Shown here: piece after piece, positions 8,201 to 16,324 of the stretch
Layout of the letters: every line of letters begins with the position of its first letter
Numbering within the stretch: the stretch's first letter is position 1
DNA from: Bacteroidota bacterium
Lineage (GTDB): Bacteria > Bacteroidota > Bacteroidia > Chitinophagales > Chitinophagaceae
Direction of reading: 5' to 3'
Length of the DNA: 33,939 nucleotides
Assembly (NCBI GenBank): GCA_029561305.1
Contig: JAKQJG010000005.1
Span: forward strand, 1-33,939
Translations under genes and position numbers: made by a program
Notes under the pieces: generated by a model
Told to the model about the DNA's origin: nothing
Seen by the model: the letters and a program-made list of their open reading frames with translations, nothing else
Database searches by the model: none

Positions 8201-10226
8201 AGGTACGCTATGGTTTACACCCGGCGGGAAAAATAATTATCTTAAAAATTTCACTATCGGTAATGGCGCTTCAGCCACATTGGGCAGCGAACTGAACATA
8301 ACAGGTGGTTCGGTTCCTGACAACGAGGGTACACTAACGGTAACAGGTACCGGTGTTTTAAATAGCATGGGATTTCTCCATATTAAATCAAATGAATTTG
8401 GAACGGCAAGGATAGCTCAGGGAAACAGTAATGGTGGATATATCACTGGCGACGTAACAGTAGAAAGGTACATTCCAAAAAATGCCAGCAAGGGCTGGAG
8501 ACTGCTGGCATCTAACACCAGCGGACAAACGATCAATGCAGCATGGCAGGAAGGGGTTTCCGGGTCGCTGCTGAATCCGAATCCAGGATTTGGTTTCAAT
8601 ATAACATCCAGTGGGGCTAATCTTGCGGCGGTGCAGGCCCAGGGGTTTGACACACTTAGCCTGGGTAAGTCAATATTCAAGTATATTCAGTCGGTTGATA
8701 TGCTTGATTATGTGCCCAACACAAACAGTACTCAATTAAGCTCGGAGCATGGCTATTTTGTTTTTATACGTGGCGACAGAAGTGCCGGCCAGTTTGGTGC
8801 AGGAGCGCCATCAACTTCAACCATCATAAGAAGCAAGGGTACATTATTCCAGGGTGACCAGGCAGCGGTAAATTTAGCTGCCGGCCAATATGCCCTGGTG
8901 CGTAATCCTTTTGCTTCAAGAATTGATGTGAGGAATATTGTAAGAACAGGTGGAGTGGTAGCTGCATTCCAGGTGTGGGATCCCAAGTTAACAGGGGCAT
9001 TTGGTGGTGGCGCTTTCCAAACTTTTACCAGGAACAACACAACAGGAAATTATGAGATATCTCCAGGTGGCGGCAGCTACGGAATAAATGGCTCAGTTCA
9101 AAATTATATAGAGAGCGGCGCAGCCTTTTATGTGCAGGCAAATGGTAGTGCTGGTACGGTGCACGTAACAGAAGCCTGTAAAACAGCAGGCAGCCTTGTT
9201 TCTTCATTCAGGCCTGTTTCGCCTTTAACGGCCCCTGCAAGGATACTGTTTAATGTATATGCCAATAATCCTTCCAGCACAGATATGGTAGATGGCGGCT
9301 TCATCGATTTTGACGAAGCATACAGTAACGAGGTGGATGTGTTTGATGTAAGGAAGAATCAAAACTTCAATGAGAATATTGCTCTGGAGCGGAATAATAC
9401 AGAACTGGTGGTGGAAAGAAGGCAGCCTGTTACGAATGCAGATACGATTTTATTTAAAATGTATAACCTGCGCCGCATTAATTATACAATCCAGATAGAC
9501 GCAACAGGATTTGATACGCTGTTGAATACAGCAGTACTAAAGGATAGTTATACCGGAGCAGAAACGGAGTTGAGTTTGTCATCAGTAAGTACTTACACAT
9601 TTACAGTAAATACAGATGCCGCATCGGCATCAACAAGCCGGTTTAAAATTCTGATGCGCAGGGCAGGGGTGGTGCCTGTTACATTTATTACTGCCAAAGC
9701 AACAGCGACAATAAGAAAAACAACTGTGCAATGGAAAGTGGCTGCCGAAATAAATATTGCCCGCTATATAATTGAAGTGTCTGCAGATGGAATTCGTTTT
9801 AATCCTGCGGCTGAAATTGCAGCCACCGGCGCAGGTATTTATAATTGGGTTGATGAAACACCACTTAATGGCAATCATTTTTACCGCATTAAAGCAGCAG
9901 GTACAAATGGCCATGTTGTTTACTCAAATATCTTAAAAGTTGCTGAACCGGACAGGCTGCCGGCACTAACAGTATCGCCTAACCCGGTACTGAATAACGA
10001 AATGAATATTTCATTTTTACATCAGCCAAAAGGTACTTACAATGTAACCCTTATCAATGCATACGGGCAGGCAGTATTTACAACTGTAATACGGCACCTT
10101 GGCGGAAAAAGTAATTATAAAGTGACATTACCGCCGCTTGTAAAAGCAGGGAGATTTGAATTGTTAGTAAATAACAGAGATGGACATTCACAAACAATAT
10201 CCATTATTAATATAGCGGCACAATAG
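5277..10226 (+). CDS. giant secreted T9SS cargo protein, glycine-rich and Ig-like domains
   Basis: This encodes 1649 residues from the ATG at 5277. A TTG at 5238 would add 13 residues. A signal/anchor segment lies at about 26-44 (VYSILLLWMTLQPFYSIGQ). Next comes a glycine-rich domain (about 45-248) that opens TFTSSGTFLVPAGVTSVNV, the style of tail-fibre and ALK-like Gly-rich domains. Then follow an Ig-like unit (about 360-431, ITTQPASQSVCVGSAVTL...YQWRKNG), a jelly-roll/MAM-like domain (about 472-637, YENFNG...WAIDNVNVSG), and two more Ig-like units (about 695-785 and 792-883). After these come the shared module (about 886-1460), a fibronectin-like strand set (VQWKVAAEINIARYIIEVS, about 1472) and a T9SS type A sorting domain (from about 1560, VSPNPVLNNEMNISF). 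Such proteins are exported across the outer membrane and anchored or released. Adhesion or matrix binding is likely but unproven; no enzyme motif was found. Confidence 0.9.
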   Translation: MEIKSYYPATGVCSAKKVNWFFKTGVYSILLLWMTLQPFYSIGQSRTFTSSGTFLVPAGVTSVNVQCWGAGGGGSTTSIVGGGGGGGAYASGSVAVIPGSTYNIVIGSRGASGTNGGNTSFNNTSIVAAGGTSAGNNAAAAGVGGSVAASVGTVRYAGGNGAAGSGSVAGGGGGGAGSTGTGNNANTYIRGAAKTLNGGAGGNGRRQTRGNGSNGANYGGGGGGAYGNGTSANGGLGGRGLAIISWTCPVYSLTSVSAPLTVCRGSAARITLNASAANLPVGTYTVTYNLSAPNAANNRTVTMTVSTPGSGSFNTNNLNTAGATTITITKLTSGVTGRNCSSVISSNNTAVISMNNALAVITTQPASQSVCVGSAVTLSVTATDAIRYQWRKNGISISGATASTYNIPSYCSCDAGTYSVVVANSCGNRASANAYISTKASLPAVTASASAMEICAGTPINLNATTPSNAVTLLYENFNGPVNNFTTTNTSTGGTPANAAWTLRPDGYSYNAVTFNSNDNTQFYISNSNAQGTGGAAATILQTAPFSTIGLNAASLNFYQYYRVSNTTERARVEISVNGTSWTALATYSSTQGAPDNFALVTFNLSAYLNRPLVMIRFRYTATTAWYWAIDNVNVSGTLAAPATFRWTSAPAGYNSFLQNPTGILPLSTTDYTVTATNAAGCTNSSNVAITVNTPPFITAQPVASAPVCAGNGIQTITVGATGTGLSYNWRKAGAAVVNGGTVSGQGTATLVLTNPTAADEGSYDVLISGTCAPAVTSGSAVVSLNSNTMITTPVSPTSQTVLINNTAANLTFAAEGTSLGYQWYSNNLNSNYGGTNVGTANGGQTNTYMPPANAEGTLYYYCVVTGGCGTLSTDPVAVTVTNINTWAGGGSSNWNSSVNWTRGMVPIGTNDAIIPAGNVPYPVLTSATTVRNLQIDAGAALTIGTNQLTINGSVSGTGTITGSETSDLLIAGNAGTLWFTPGGKNNYLKNFTIGNGASATLGSELNITGGSVPDNEGTLTVTGTGVLNSMGFLHIKSNEFGTARIAQGNSNGGYITGDVTVERYIPKNASKGWRLLASNTSGQTINAAWQEGVSGSLLNPNPGFGFNITSSGANLAAVQAQGFDTLSLGKSIFKYIQSVDMLDYVPNTNSTQLSSEHGYFVFIRGDRSAGQFGAGAPSTSTIIRSKGTLFQGDQAAVNLAAGQYALVRNPFASRIDVRNIVRTGGVVAAFQVWDPKLTGAFGGGAFQTFTRNNTTGNYEISPGGGSYGINGSVQNYIESGAAFYVQANGSAGTVHVTEACKTAGSLVSSFRPVSPLTAPARILFNVYANNPSSTDMVDGGFIDFDEAYSNEVDVFDVRKNQNFNENIALERNNTELVVERRQPVTNADTILFKMYNLRRINYTIQIDATGFDTLLNTAVLKDSYTGAETELSLSSVSTYTFTVNTDAASASTSRFKILMRRAGVVPVTFITAKATATIRKTTVQWKVAAEINIARYIIEVSADGIRFNPAAEIAATGAGIYNWVDETPLNGNHFYRIKAAGTNGHVVYSNILKVAEPDRLPALTVSPNPVLNNEMNISFLHQPKGTYNVTLINAYGQAVFTTVIRHLGGKSNYKVTLPPLVKAGRFELLVNNRDGHSQTISIINIAAQ
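7932..9656 (+). repeat. shared T9SS-giant module, copy 1
   Basis: This stretch of about 575 codons starts TWAGGGSSNWNSSVNW and ends RFKILMRRAG. Landmarks in order are VERYIPKNASKGWRLLAS, INAAWQEG, GYFVFIRGDRSAGQFGAG, LVRNPFASRIDVRNIV, FQVWDPKLTGAFGGG, ISPGGGSYG, IESGAAFYVQ, VTEACKTA, FNENIALERNN and a final FTVNTDAASASTSRF. The same landmarks recur in the same order in the next gene at 12270-13805 and, more diverged, at 13815-15299. I do not recognise a named domain for it. Confidence 0.8.
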
Positions 10227-10568
10227 TTTATTATGAAAAAACGATGACCAATAATAGGCATAGAATAATATGATTTTAAAAAAAATGTGAGTTGGGTTTG
10301 TGGCTGATTCTGATTTTACTGTATATTGCGGCCTTTAAAGGAAGTAATTGTATCCGTATCATCCTCTGAATCTTCCAGATACCCCTTCATTGAATCCCAA
10401 TTTCTATTATTCTCCGGCCATGTAACTGGAAGGAAGATAGTTTTTCGTAATCTTTCTTCTACTACAAATATGGTATTGCGCTTTTAAGTGATAATTAATT
10501 AATTACACTGTTTTACCAGCATTAAAAGTGCAGTTATAGAGATATGTTCAATAACAAAAACAAACAAT
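10227..10568. other. intergenic region between the two T9SS giants
   Basis: These 342 bp are AT-rich, with no supported gene and no convincing terminator after the first giant. TAATTAATTAATTA (10492-10505) is a 14-bp perfect palindrome within GTGATAATTAATTAATTACAC, 63 bp before the second giant. It is a candidate regulator site, though such AT palindromes also arise by chance. No TAnnTTTG element was found, so the promoter of the second giant is unresolved and read-through from the first is possible. Confidence 0.4.
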
Positions 10569-13500
10569 ATGGATACTACTTTACCCTACGCAAATGACTC
10601 TTTAATAAAGGGCAGCGTTCAAACCCATGCAGCAATCCTGCATAAAAATTTAGTGCCTTTGCAGGCTCACTCTAATTCGTCGGAAAATGGAAAGCAACAG
10701 GCTGCTAACCTCCGCGATATTCCAACAAAGTGGTTGAAAACAGTATGTATTTTACTGGTAGCCAACTTCTTTTTTATCGCTGGTGCTTTTGCACAGACGA
10801 ATTATTATTATGATGGGTCTGGCAATATTAACAGTAGGTTCAGCTGGGGTACCAATACAGATGGCAGTGGGTCAAATCCAAGTAATTTCACTAGCAATAA
10901 CAGGATATATAATATCAGGAATACAGCTGCTGTATCCTCCAATGGTAACTGGACGGTGAGTGGAACTAATTCCAGAATTGTTGTGGGTGATGGTACCAAT
11001 GCATGTAATTTTACAGTAACCAGTAACCATGTGTTGAATGCCCCTGTAAATGTATCGGCGAACGCAACCCTGACGTTGACGACCACAGGTTCTATTACTT
11101 CTATCAACTTTGGTACGCTTGCTGCCACCAGCACCGTCAATTTTGCATCTACTTCTTCACAAACAATTGCCAATGAAACCTGGGGTAACATCATAATAAG
11201 TGGTGCAAAAGGCAATAATGATGTAACGTTTGCTGCGGGCATGACAATAGCAGGAAACCTGACCATTACGGCTACAGGCAATAGTGGATCGGGGTATGTT
11301 TATTTCAATACAACCAATACAGATAGGAATTTTACCATTTCTGGAGACTATACCCAATCAGGTGCCATAGATGTGGAGTTCGGTTCGGGTAATGGGCATA
11401 GCTATATCGCTCTAGGTGGAGATCTGTCAAAGAGTGCCGGGTATATGGTTACGACCGGTAACACAGAGAACGGCAGGTTTACGATGAGCGGGTCAAACGT
11501 AACCATGCAGTCAAATGGTGGCACCGAGTCAAAATGGATGGATTTTATTATAGCAAGCGGAAGTGTTTGTACGCTGAATGGACAGTTCAATTATTTTGGC
11601 AGCTCTGGTACAAATGCAAATTTCACCATCAATAGCGGTGGCCGGTTAAACTGCGGCAGCTTCAATGTGGTTACTGCTGGTGGCTTTGCCAACTTTACCA
11701 ATAATGGCACTTTGGGAATAGGATCTTCTGCTGGCATTACCAGCGCTGGTGGTACAGGAAATATTCAAACCACGACAAGAACTTTCAGCACTGCAGGCTT
11801 TTATGTGTATAACGGCACCACACAAGCTACTGGTTCTGGTTTGCCAACAACTGCTATCACAGGCGGTGTAACAATTTCCAGTGGTGCAACCGTTACAACT
11901 ACAAATGCTATCATTGTCAATACTACGGGTGTTTTAGCCGTAGATGGTATATTAATACCCGGCGCAGCCACGCAGGTAATGAGTGGAACCGGAACTTTAA
12001 ATGGTTCAGGAACGGTGAGGGTGAACAGAACAGCAGCTACTGCAGATTTCTTATCTCAGTACACGCAAACAACAAAAACTTTAACCAGCCTTACAGTGGA
12101 GTACACAGTTACTACAGGTTCGCAGGTAGTATCCGCCACCACTTACAACAATCTTATACTTAATAATACCAGCGGCACCAATACATCCGGAGGCTCGGTT
12201 ACAGTAAACGGCACGTTAACATTGGCTGCTGGCGGTGCTTTCGCCATTGGATCCAATACACATACATTCAATGGTGCAGTATCAGGAACGGGTACACTAA
12301 CAGGTTCAAATACTTCCAACCTGGTAATAGGCGGAGCAGCCGGCACCCTGCGGTTCACTTCGGGAAGTACCAATAATTTTTTAAGAAATTTTACATTGAA
12401 TACCGGCGCTACCGCCACATTGGGTAACGCATTAAACATAACAGCATTTGATGGCACCAGCAGCGAGGGTGTTTTAACAGTAACGGGAACAGCTACCCTC
12501 ACAACGGGAGGCTTCCTCACCATTAAGTCAAATGCTAATGGAACAGCAAGGATTGCAGCTGGCAGAACATCCGGCGGTTATATCAGCGGCAATGTTTCTG
12601 TAGAAAGATTTATTCCGCAAAACAGCAGTAAAGGCTGGAGGCTATTAGCATCCACAACCAGCGGGCAAACTATCAATGCAGCGTGGCAGGAAGGACAGAA
12701 TAATTCAATGAATAACCCGAATCCCGGTTTTGGTACAAAGATCACTGCCGGTAATACGATCACTACAAATCTTGCAACGGCACGTGCAGCTGGTTTTGAT
12801 ACGCTTTCAGCTGGTGTGTCTTTATTCAAATACAATGCTGCAACAGATGTGCTTGAAACTGTAACGGCTACCAATACAGGCAATATCGCCAGTGAACAGG
12901 GTTACTTCCTCTTTATCCGTGGCGACAGGGCTCCCGGTCAGTTTGGAGCAGGGGCACCATCGTCTTCCACCGTATTAAGAAGCAACGGTAGCCTGTTTTT
13001 GGGTGACCAAACAGCAGTAGCCACCGGAACATCTAATTACGGCCTGGTACGTAATCCATATCCTTCACGGATTGATATGAGAAATATCGTTCGTGGCAGC
13101 AACCTTATTGATGCCTACCAGGTATGGGATGCCAAATTAGGTGGCACTTTCGGCGTGGGTGGTTTTCAAACCTTTTCAAAAAGCGGCGTTAATTATATTG
13201 TATCCCCTGGCGGTGGCAGCTATGGCGCCAATGGCAGCATACACAATTTTATAGAAAGCGGCGCTGCATTTTTTATCCAGTCCACTACCAATACAAATAA
13301 TACAGCACAGGTAACGGAAGCATGCAAAACATCTGCAAGCAATACCAACTCTTTCAGGCCAAATGATGTACAGGCTGATGAAAAGCGTATTACATTTACG
13401 TTGCGTGCGCTAAACCCGGGCAGTGCAGATGTAGTTGACGGTGGTCTTGTTTTCTTTGACAATAACTACAGCAACAGTGTAACGGTAGAGGATGTACGCA

Positions 13501-15587
13501 AGAGTGGAAACTTTAATGAAAATTTTGGAATCCTCCGTGATAATGTTGACCTGGTGGTGGAAAAAAGAAAAGACGTTGCAGCTGGCGACACGGTATTCTT
13601 TAAAATGTACCAGCTTCGCCAGATAAGCTACAGGATCGACTTTGAGTCCCTGAATTTTATTCCCGGCGTTAATACAGTGATTCTACAGGATAAATTTACC
13701 AATACCAATACAACCCTCGATCTTACTGCACTTACATCCTATACATTTACAGTAAGCGGAACAGCGGGCTCTTTTGCACAAAACCGTTTCAGGCTGGTGC
13801 TGGCCGCTTCAAGCAACACTTTTAGTGGTGCCGGCAATTGGTCCAGCAACGAAAGGTGGAGCCGCGGCGTGCCGCCTTCTGCAGGTGAAACAGTCATTAT
13901 TGCTGCGGGTGCAAATGCCACGCTGGATACAGACTATACAGTTGCCGGAAGTTTAACCATGGCTGCAACCAGCAGCCTGGAAGTGCTGCCAACAAAGACG
14001 CTTACAGTAAGCGGTTCAGCAGATTTTGCAGGACAGTCTGTAACCTTCCGCTCCGATGAAACTGGTTATGGTTCCCTGGGACAGGTAACCGGAACGTTGA
14101 ATGGTGCAACCAATGTAACAATTGAAAGATACATTCCAAACAATGGGTTCAGGTCGTGGAGGCTGTTAAGTGTACCAACTTACGGAAATGGACAAACGAT
14201 CAGGCAGGCATGGCAGGAAGGTATTGCCAATCCCCTGGCACTTGACAATAACCTGCCCAACCGTGGAACGCAGATAACAGGTGTATTTGCCACACAGGCG
14301 GCCGCTGCTGCAGCAGGCTTTGACGCCCCATCGGCACAAGGCAGCTTACTTACCTGGAATGGCGCAGGCTGGAGCAACGTTAACAGCACCAACAGTCCCA
14401 TTGCAAATAATAAAGCTTATTTCTTATACATCCGGGGTGAGAGGAGTAAGGGAGTAACCGGTGCCGTTACAAATGCTTCTGCCACCACCTTAAGAACTAA
14501 CGGAACAGCATACACCGGAAACCAGGTTGTTAGTGTGCCAACCGGCGGCTTATCGTTAGTATCAAATCTTTATCCATCTGCCATTAATTTTACCGCTCTT
14601 ACAAGAAACAATGTAAACAACGTGTTTTATATCTGGGATTCGAAGAAGCAAAATGGTAACAGCCTCGGTGTTTACCAGACATTCAGCGGGATTAACAGTT
14701 ATAATTGCCTTATTAGTGGCGGCAGCTATACATTGGGACAGCCCAATACCATCATTGAAAGCGGGCAGGCATTTTTTGTATCAGGAGGTGTAACCCCTGG
14801 CGGTGGTACTATCACATTGCTGGAATCTGCCAAAGTAAGTTCATCAGGAAACCTCGGCTTTCGTCCTGCTGCCATTCCTGCCAAAATTGAAAGCAGGTTG
14901 CTGGATGCCAACAACGAAGTACTGGATGCCAATGTGGTTATTTTTGACAATGCATACAGTAAAACAGTTGATACAGACGATGCTCCAAAATTTGGCAACC
15001 CCGGTGCTAACTTTGCAATTGAAAAGGCCAGCAAAATTCTGGCAATAGAAGGTACACGGCCGGTAGAAGAAAATGATGTGATCCAGTTCCGTACCTGGAA
15101 CCTGAAACAACAGGTTTATACATTAGAATTTACTGCATCTAAAATGAATGCTGTTGATTTGTATGCCATTCTGGAGGATACTTATTTGAAAGAAAGCACT
15201 GAGATTGATCTGAAAAAGGTGAGTGCCATAAGCTTTACAGTAAACAACGACCCCGCCTCAGCAGGAGCAAACAGGTTCAGGGTGCGGTTCAGCAAAGTTA
15301 AACCTGTAACTTCTTTGGATAAGCCAGCATACAGCATTGCACCAAATCCAGTAGAAGGGCATTTGATTAATCTCCTGTTTAAAAATCAGCCCGAAGGAAG
15401 ATACCATGTGAAGCTGACCGGGTTTGATGGAAAAACGCTTGCAGGAAGCACCATTACTCATGCTGCCGGAACAGCAAACCATGTGATGAGCATACCGGTT
15501 ACTATTGCGGCCGGTAATTACCAACTGGAGATCAATGGGCCAAACAACAAAAAATCTGTACAACAGGTGACTGTGAACGGACAATAA
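10569..15587 (+). CDS. giant secreted T9SS cargo protein with two copies of the shared module
   Basis: This encodes 1672 residues and is a paralogue of the preceding giant. The first about 55 residues are polar, followed by a hydrophobic segment (56-75, VCILLVANFFFIAGAFAQ), giving an unusually long signal peptide. A TTG at 10734 would instead give a textbook signal peptide, so the true start is uncertain. Residues about 77-565 are a Ser/Thr/Gly/Asn-rich beta-strand region with repeated TLTGSGTV- and NFTINSGG-like strands, probably a beta-solenoid. The shared module follows twice (about 568-1079 and 1083-1577). A T9SS type A sorting domain starts near 1588 (YSIAPNPVEGHLINLLF). No catalytic motif is visible, so a surface or matrix role is the best inference. 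A strong terminator follows. It lies 342 bp after, and on the same strand as, the first giant, probably by tandem duplication and divergence. Confidence 0.9.
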   Translation: MDTTLPYANDSLIKGSVQTHAAILHKNLVPLQAHSNSSENGKQQAANLRDIPTKWLKTVCILLVANFFFIAGAFAQTNYYYDGSGNINSRFSWGTNTDGSGSNPSNFTSNNRIYNIRNTAAVSSNGNWTVSGTNSRIVVGDGTNACNFTVTSNHVLNAPVNVSANATLTLTTTGSITSINFGTLAATSTVNFASTSSQTIANETWGNIIISGAKGNNDVTFAAGMTIAGNLTITATGNSGSGYVYFNTTNTDRNFTISGDYTQSGAIDVEFGSGNGHSYIALGGDLSKSAGYMVTTGNTENGRFTMSGSNVTMQSNGGTESKWMDFIIASGSVCTLNGQFNYFGSSGTNANFTINSGGRLNCGSFNVVTAGGFANFTNNGTLGIGSSAGITSAGGTGNIQTTTRTFSTAGFYVYNGTTQATGSGLPTTAITGGVTISSGATVTTTNAIIVNTTGVLAVDGILIPGAATQVMSGTGTLNGSGTVRVNRTAATADFLSQYTQTTKTLTSLTVEYTVTTGSQVVSATTYNNLILNNTSGTNTSGGSVTVNGTLTLAAGGAFAIGSNTHTFNGAVSGTGTLTGSNTSNLVIGGAAGTLRFTSGSTNNFLRNFTLNTGATATLGNALNITAFDGTSSEGVLTVTGTATLTTGGFLTIKSNANGTARIAAGRTSGGYISGNVSVERFIPQNSSKGWRLLASTTSGQTINAAWQEGQNNSMNNPNPGFGTKITAGNTITTNLATARAAGFDTLSAGVSLFKYNAATDVLETVTATNTGNIASEQGYFLFIRGDRAPGQFGAGAPSSSTVLRSNGSLFLGDQTAVATGTSNYGLVRNPYPSRIDMRNIVRGSNLIDAYQVWDAKLGGTFGVGGFQTFSKSGVNYIVSPGGGSYGANGSIHNFIESGAAFFIQSTTNTNNTAQVTEACKTSASNTNSFRPNDVQADEKRITFTLRALNPGSADVVDGGLVFFDNNYSNSVTVEDVRKSGNFNENFGILRDNVDLVVEKRKDVAAGDTVFFKMYQLRQISYRIDFESLNFIPGVNTVILQDKFTNTNTTLDLTALTSYTFTVSGTAGSFAQNRFRLVLAASSNTFSGAGNWSSNERWSRGVPPSAGETVIIAAGANATLDTDYTVAGSLTMAATSSLEVLPTKTLTVSGSADFAGQSVTFRSDETGYGSLGQVTGTLNGATNVTIERYIPNNGFRSWRLLSVPTYGNGQTIRQAWQEGIANPLALDNNLPNRGTQITGVFATQAAAAAAGFDAPSAQGSLLTWNGAGWSNVNSTNSPIANNKAYFLYIRGERSKGVTGAVTNASATTLRTNGTAYTGNQVVSVPTGGLSLVSNLYPSAINFTALTRNNVNNVFYIWDSKKQNGNSLGVYQTFSGINSYNCLISGGSYTLGQPNTIIESGQAFFVSGGVTPGGGTITLLESAKVSSSGNLGFRPAAIPAKIESRLLDANNEVLDANVVIFDNAYSKTVDTDDAPKFGNPGANFAIEKASKILAIEGTRPVEENDVIQFRTWNLKQQVYTLEFTASKMNAVDLYAILEDTYLKESTEIDLKKVSAISFTVNNDPASAGANRFRVRFSKVKPVTSLDKPAYSIAPNPVEGHLINLLFKNQPEGRYHVKLTGFDGKTLAGSTITHAAGTANHVMSIPVTIAAGNYQLEINGPNNKKSVQQVTVNGQ
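12270..13805 (+). repeat. shared T9SS-giant module, copy 2
   Basis: This is the closest relative of the copy at 7932-9656. It carries VERFIPQNSSKGWRLLAS, INAAWQEG, GYFLFIRGDRAPGQFGAG, LVRNPYPSRIDMRNIV, YQVWDAKLGGTFGVG, VSPGGGSYGANGS, IESGAAFFIQ and VTEACKTSA in the same order. Similarity is also clear at the nucleotide level around the GWRLL-AWQEG block. It lacks the Trp-rich entry segment of the other two copies and starts instead with SGTGTLTGSN. Confidence 0.8.
13815..15299 (+). repeat. shared T9SS-giant module, copy 3 (diverged)
   Basis: This copy starts with the entry segment NTFSGAGNWSSNERWSRGV, matching the TWAGGG entry of copy 1. It keeps IERYIPNNGFRSWRLLS, IRQAWQEG, AYFLYIRGERSKG, YIWDSKKQNG, GVYQTFSG, ISGGSYT, IESGQAFFVSGG, LLESAKVSS and FRPAAIP. 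LVRNP is reduced to LVSNLYPS, and the spacing differs. Its end, FTVNNDPASAGANRFRVRF, matches the FTVNTDAASASTSRF end of copy 1. Confidence 0.75.
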
Positions 15588-15607
15588 TTTTATAGTATGC
15601 TGTTTTC

Positions 15608-15632
15608 AAAAGCCCCCCGACCGGGGGCTTTT
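15608..15632 (+). terminator. intrinsic terminator of the second T9SS giant
   Basis: AAAAGCCCCC (15608-15617) and GGGGGCTTTT (15623-15632) pair perfectly around a 5-nt loop, and GCTTTTT follows. It lies 20 bp past the stop codon. Confidence 0.92.
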
Positions 15633-15779
15633 GCTTTTTGGAAACGCCAGGTGAAATCATAAAGAAAATATAAAAGAACGCTTTTCACCTGTTTAATTTT
15701 TCAGCGAATTAAACTTTGTTTACTTCAAGGCATCTATTAACCCGTAACACATTAAAAATCACAAACAAAAATAGAAACA

Positions 15780-16211
15780 ATGAAAAAAATTTTTGCAATA
15801 CTGGCGATCACCTTTATGGGCCAGTTGGCTATTGCCCAGGAAACTCCTTCAACTGAAACAAACAAGAATAAGACAGAAAGAAGAGAGCATCGAAAGAAAG
15901 GAAAACATCAAAAGGCTGAAATGATGAAACAGCTGAACCTGAGTGAAGATCAAAAGGCAAAGATGAAAGCGATGAGTGCTGCCAATAAGGAAAAAAAACA
16001 AGCGATTAAGAATGATGGTAATTTAACCGAAGAGCAAAAGAAGGAACAGATGAAGGCATTAAAAGACCAGCAAAAAAAAGGAATGGAATCGGTATTAAAT
16101 GATGAGCAAAAGGCAAAGATGAAAGAAATGAAAACAAAAATGAAAGCAGAAAAAAAGCACAGGAAAAAAATGAAAGGCGACAGGACGCAGGAAGTACCAG
16201 CACAGAGTTAA
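15780..16211 (+). CDS. small Lys/Glu-rich periplasmic protein, Spy/CpxP-like
   Basis: This is a 143-residue protein with a signal peptide (residues 1-20, MKKIFAILAITFMGQLAIAQ). The mature part is almost all charged helix, very rich in Lys, Glu, Gln and Met. It carries three LTxxQ-like motifs: LNLSEDQKAKMK (about 51-62), LTEEQKKEQMK (about 81-91) and LNDEQKAKMKEMK (about 105-117). That spacing and composition match Spy/CpxP-type periplasmic chaperones and their Bacteroidota relatives. Protein-folding protection under envelope stress is the family role; metal or adhesin chaperoning is possible but not shown. The gene is monocistronic, framed by terminators at 15608-15632 and 16246-16271. TTAAACTTTG at about 15709-15718 is a near-match to a -7 element. 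Confidence 0.75.
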   Translation: MKKIFAILAITFMGQLAIAQETPSTETNKNKTERREHRKKGKHQKAEMMKQLNLSEDQKAKMKAMSAANKEKKQAIKNDGNLTEEQKKEQMKALKDQQKKGMESVLNDEQKAKMKEMKTKMKAEKKHRKKMKGDRTQEVPAQS

Positions 16212-16245
16212 GAGTGGGTTTTCAGGTTTTAAGAATAAGCAAGCG

Positions 16246-16271
16246 GGCCCCCAATTTATTGGGGGCCTTTT
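16246..16271 (+). terminator. intrinsic terminator of the Spy-like gene
   Basis: GGCCCCCAAT (16246-16255) and ATTGGGGGCC (16258-16267) are perfect complements and are followed by TTTT. The stem is strong and GC-rich; the innermost pairs probably open to form the loop. Confidence 0.9.
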
Positions 16272-16310
16272 GATATGCAGATGTTTCGTATGATTTGATA
16301 TAAATTGCAA

Positions 16311-16318
16311 CACATTTG
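16311..16318 (+). promoter_or_regulatory. possible -7 element of lpxB (CACATTTG)
   Basis: This matches the TTTG half of TAnnTTTG but has CA instead of TA. It ends 6 nt before the lpxB ATG. If it works with the spacing seen at rnpB, the lpxB transcript would start at or within a base or two of the start codon. Confidence 0.35.
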
Positions 16319-16324
16319 TAGCAG

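Noticed and set aside
5574-9914. Long antisense open frames inside the T9SS giants
   Set aside because: They mirror the Gly/Ala/Thr-rich codon bias of the plus-strand genes, are low complexity, and have no start context. The same applies to antisense frames at 10808-15584 and 29502-32610.
5126-10548. The shared 10-mer GAGATATGTT upstream of both T9SS giants (5126-5135 and 10539-10548)
   Set aside because: It lies at very different distances from the two starts (151 and 30 bp), and a shared 10-mer between two 300-bp AT-rich regions is not unlikely by chance.
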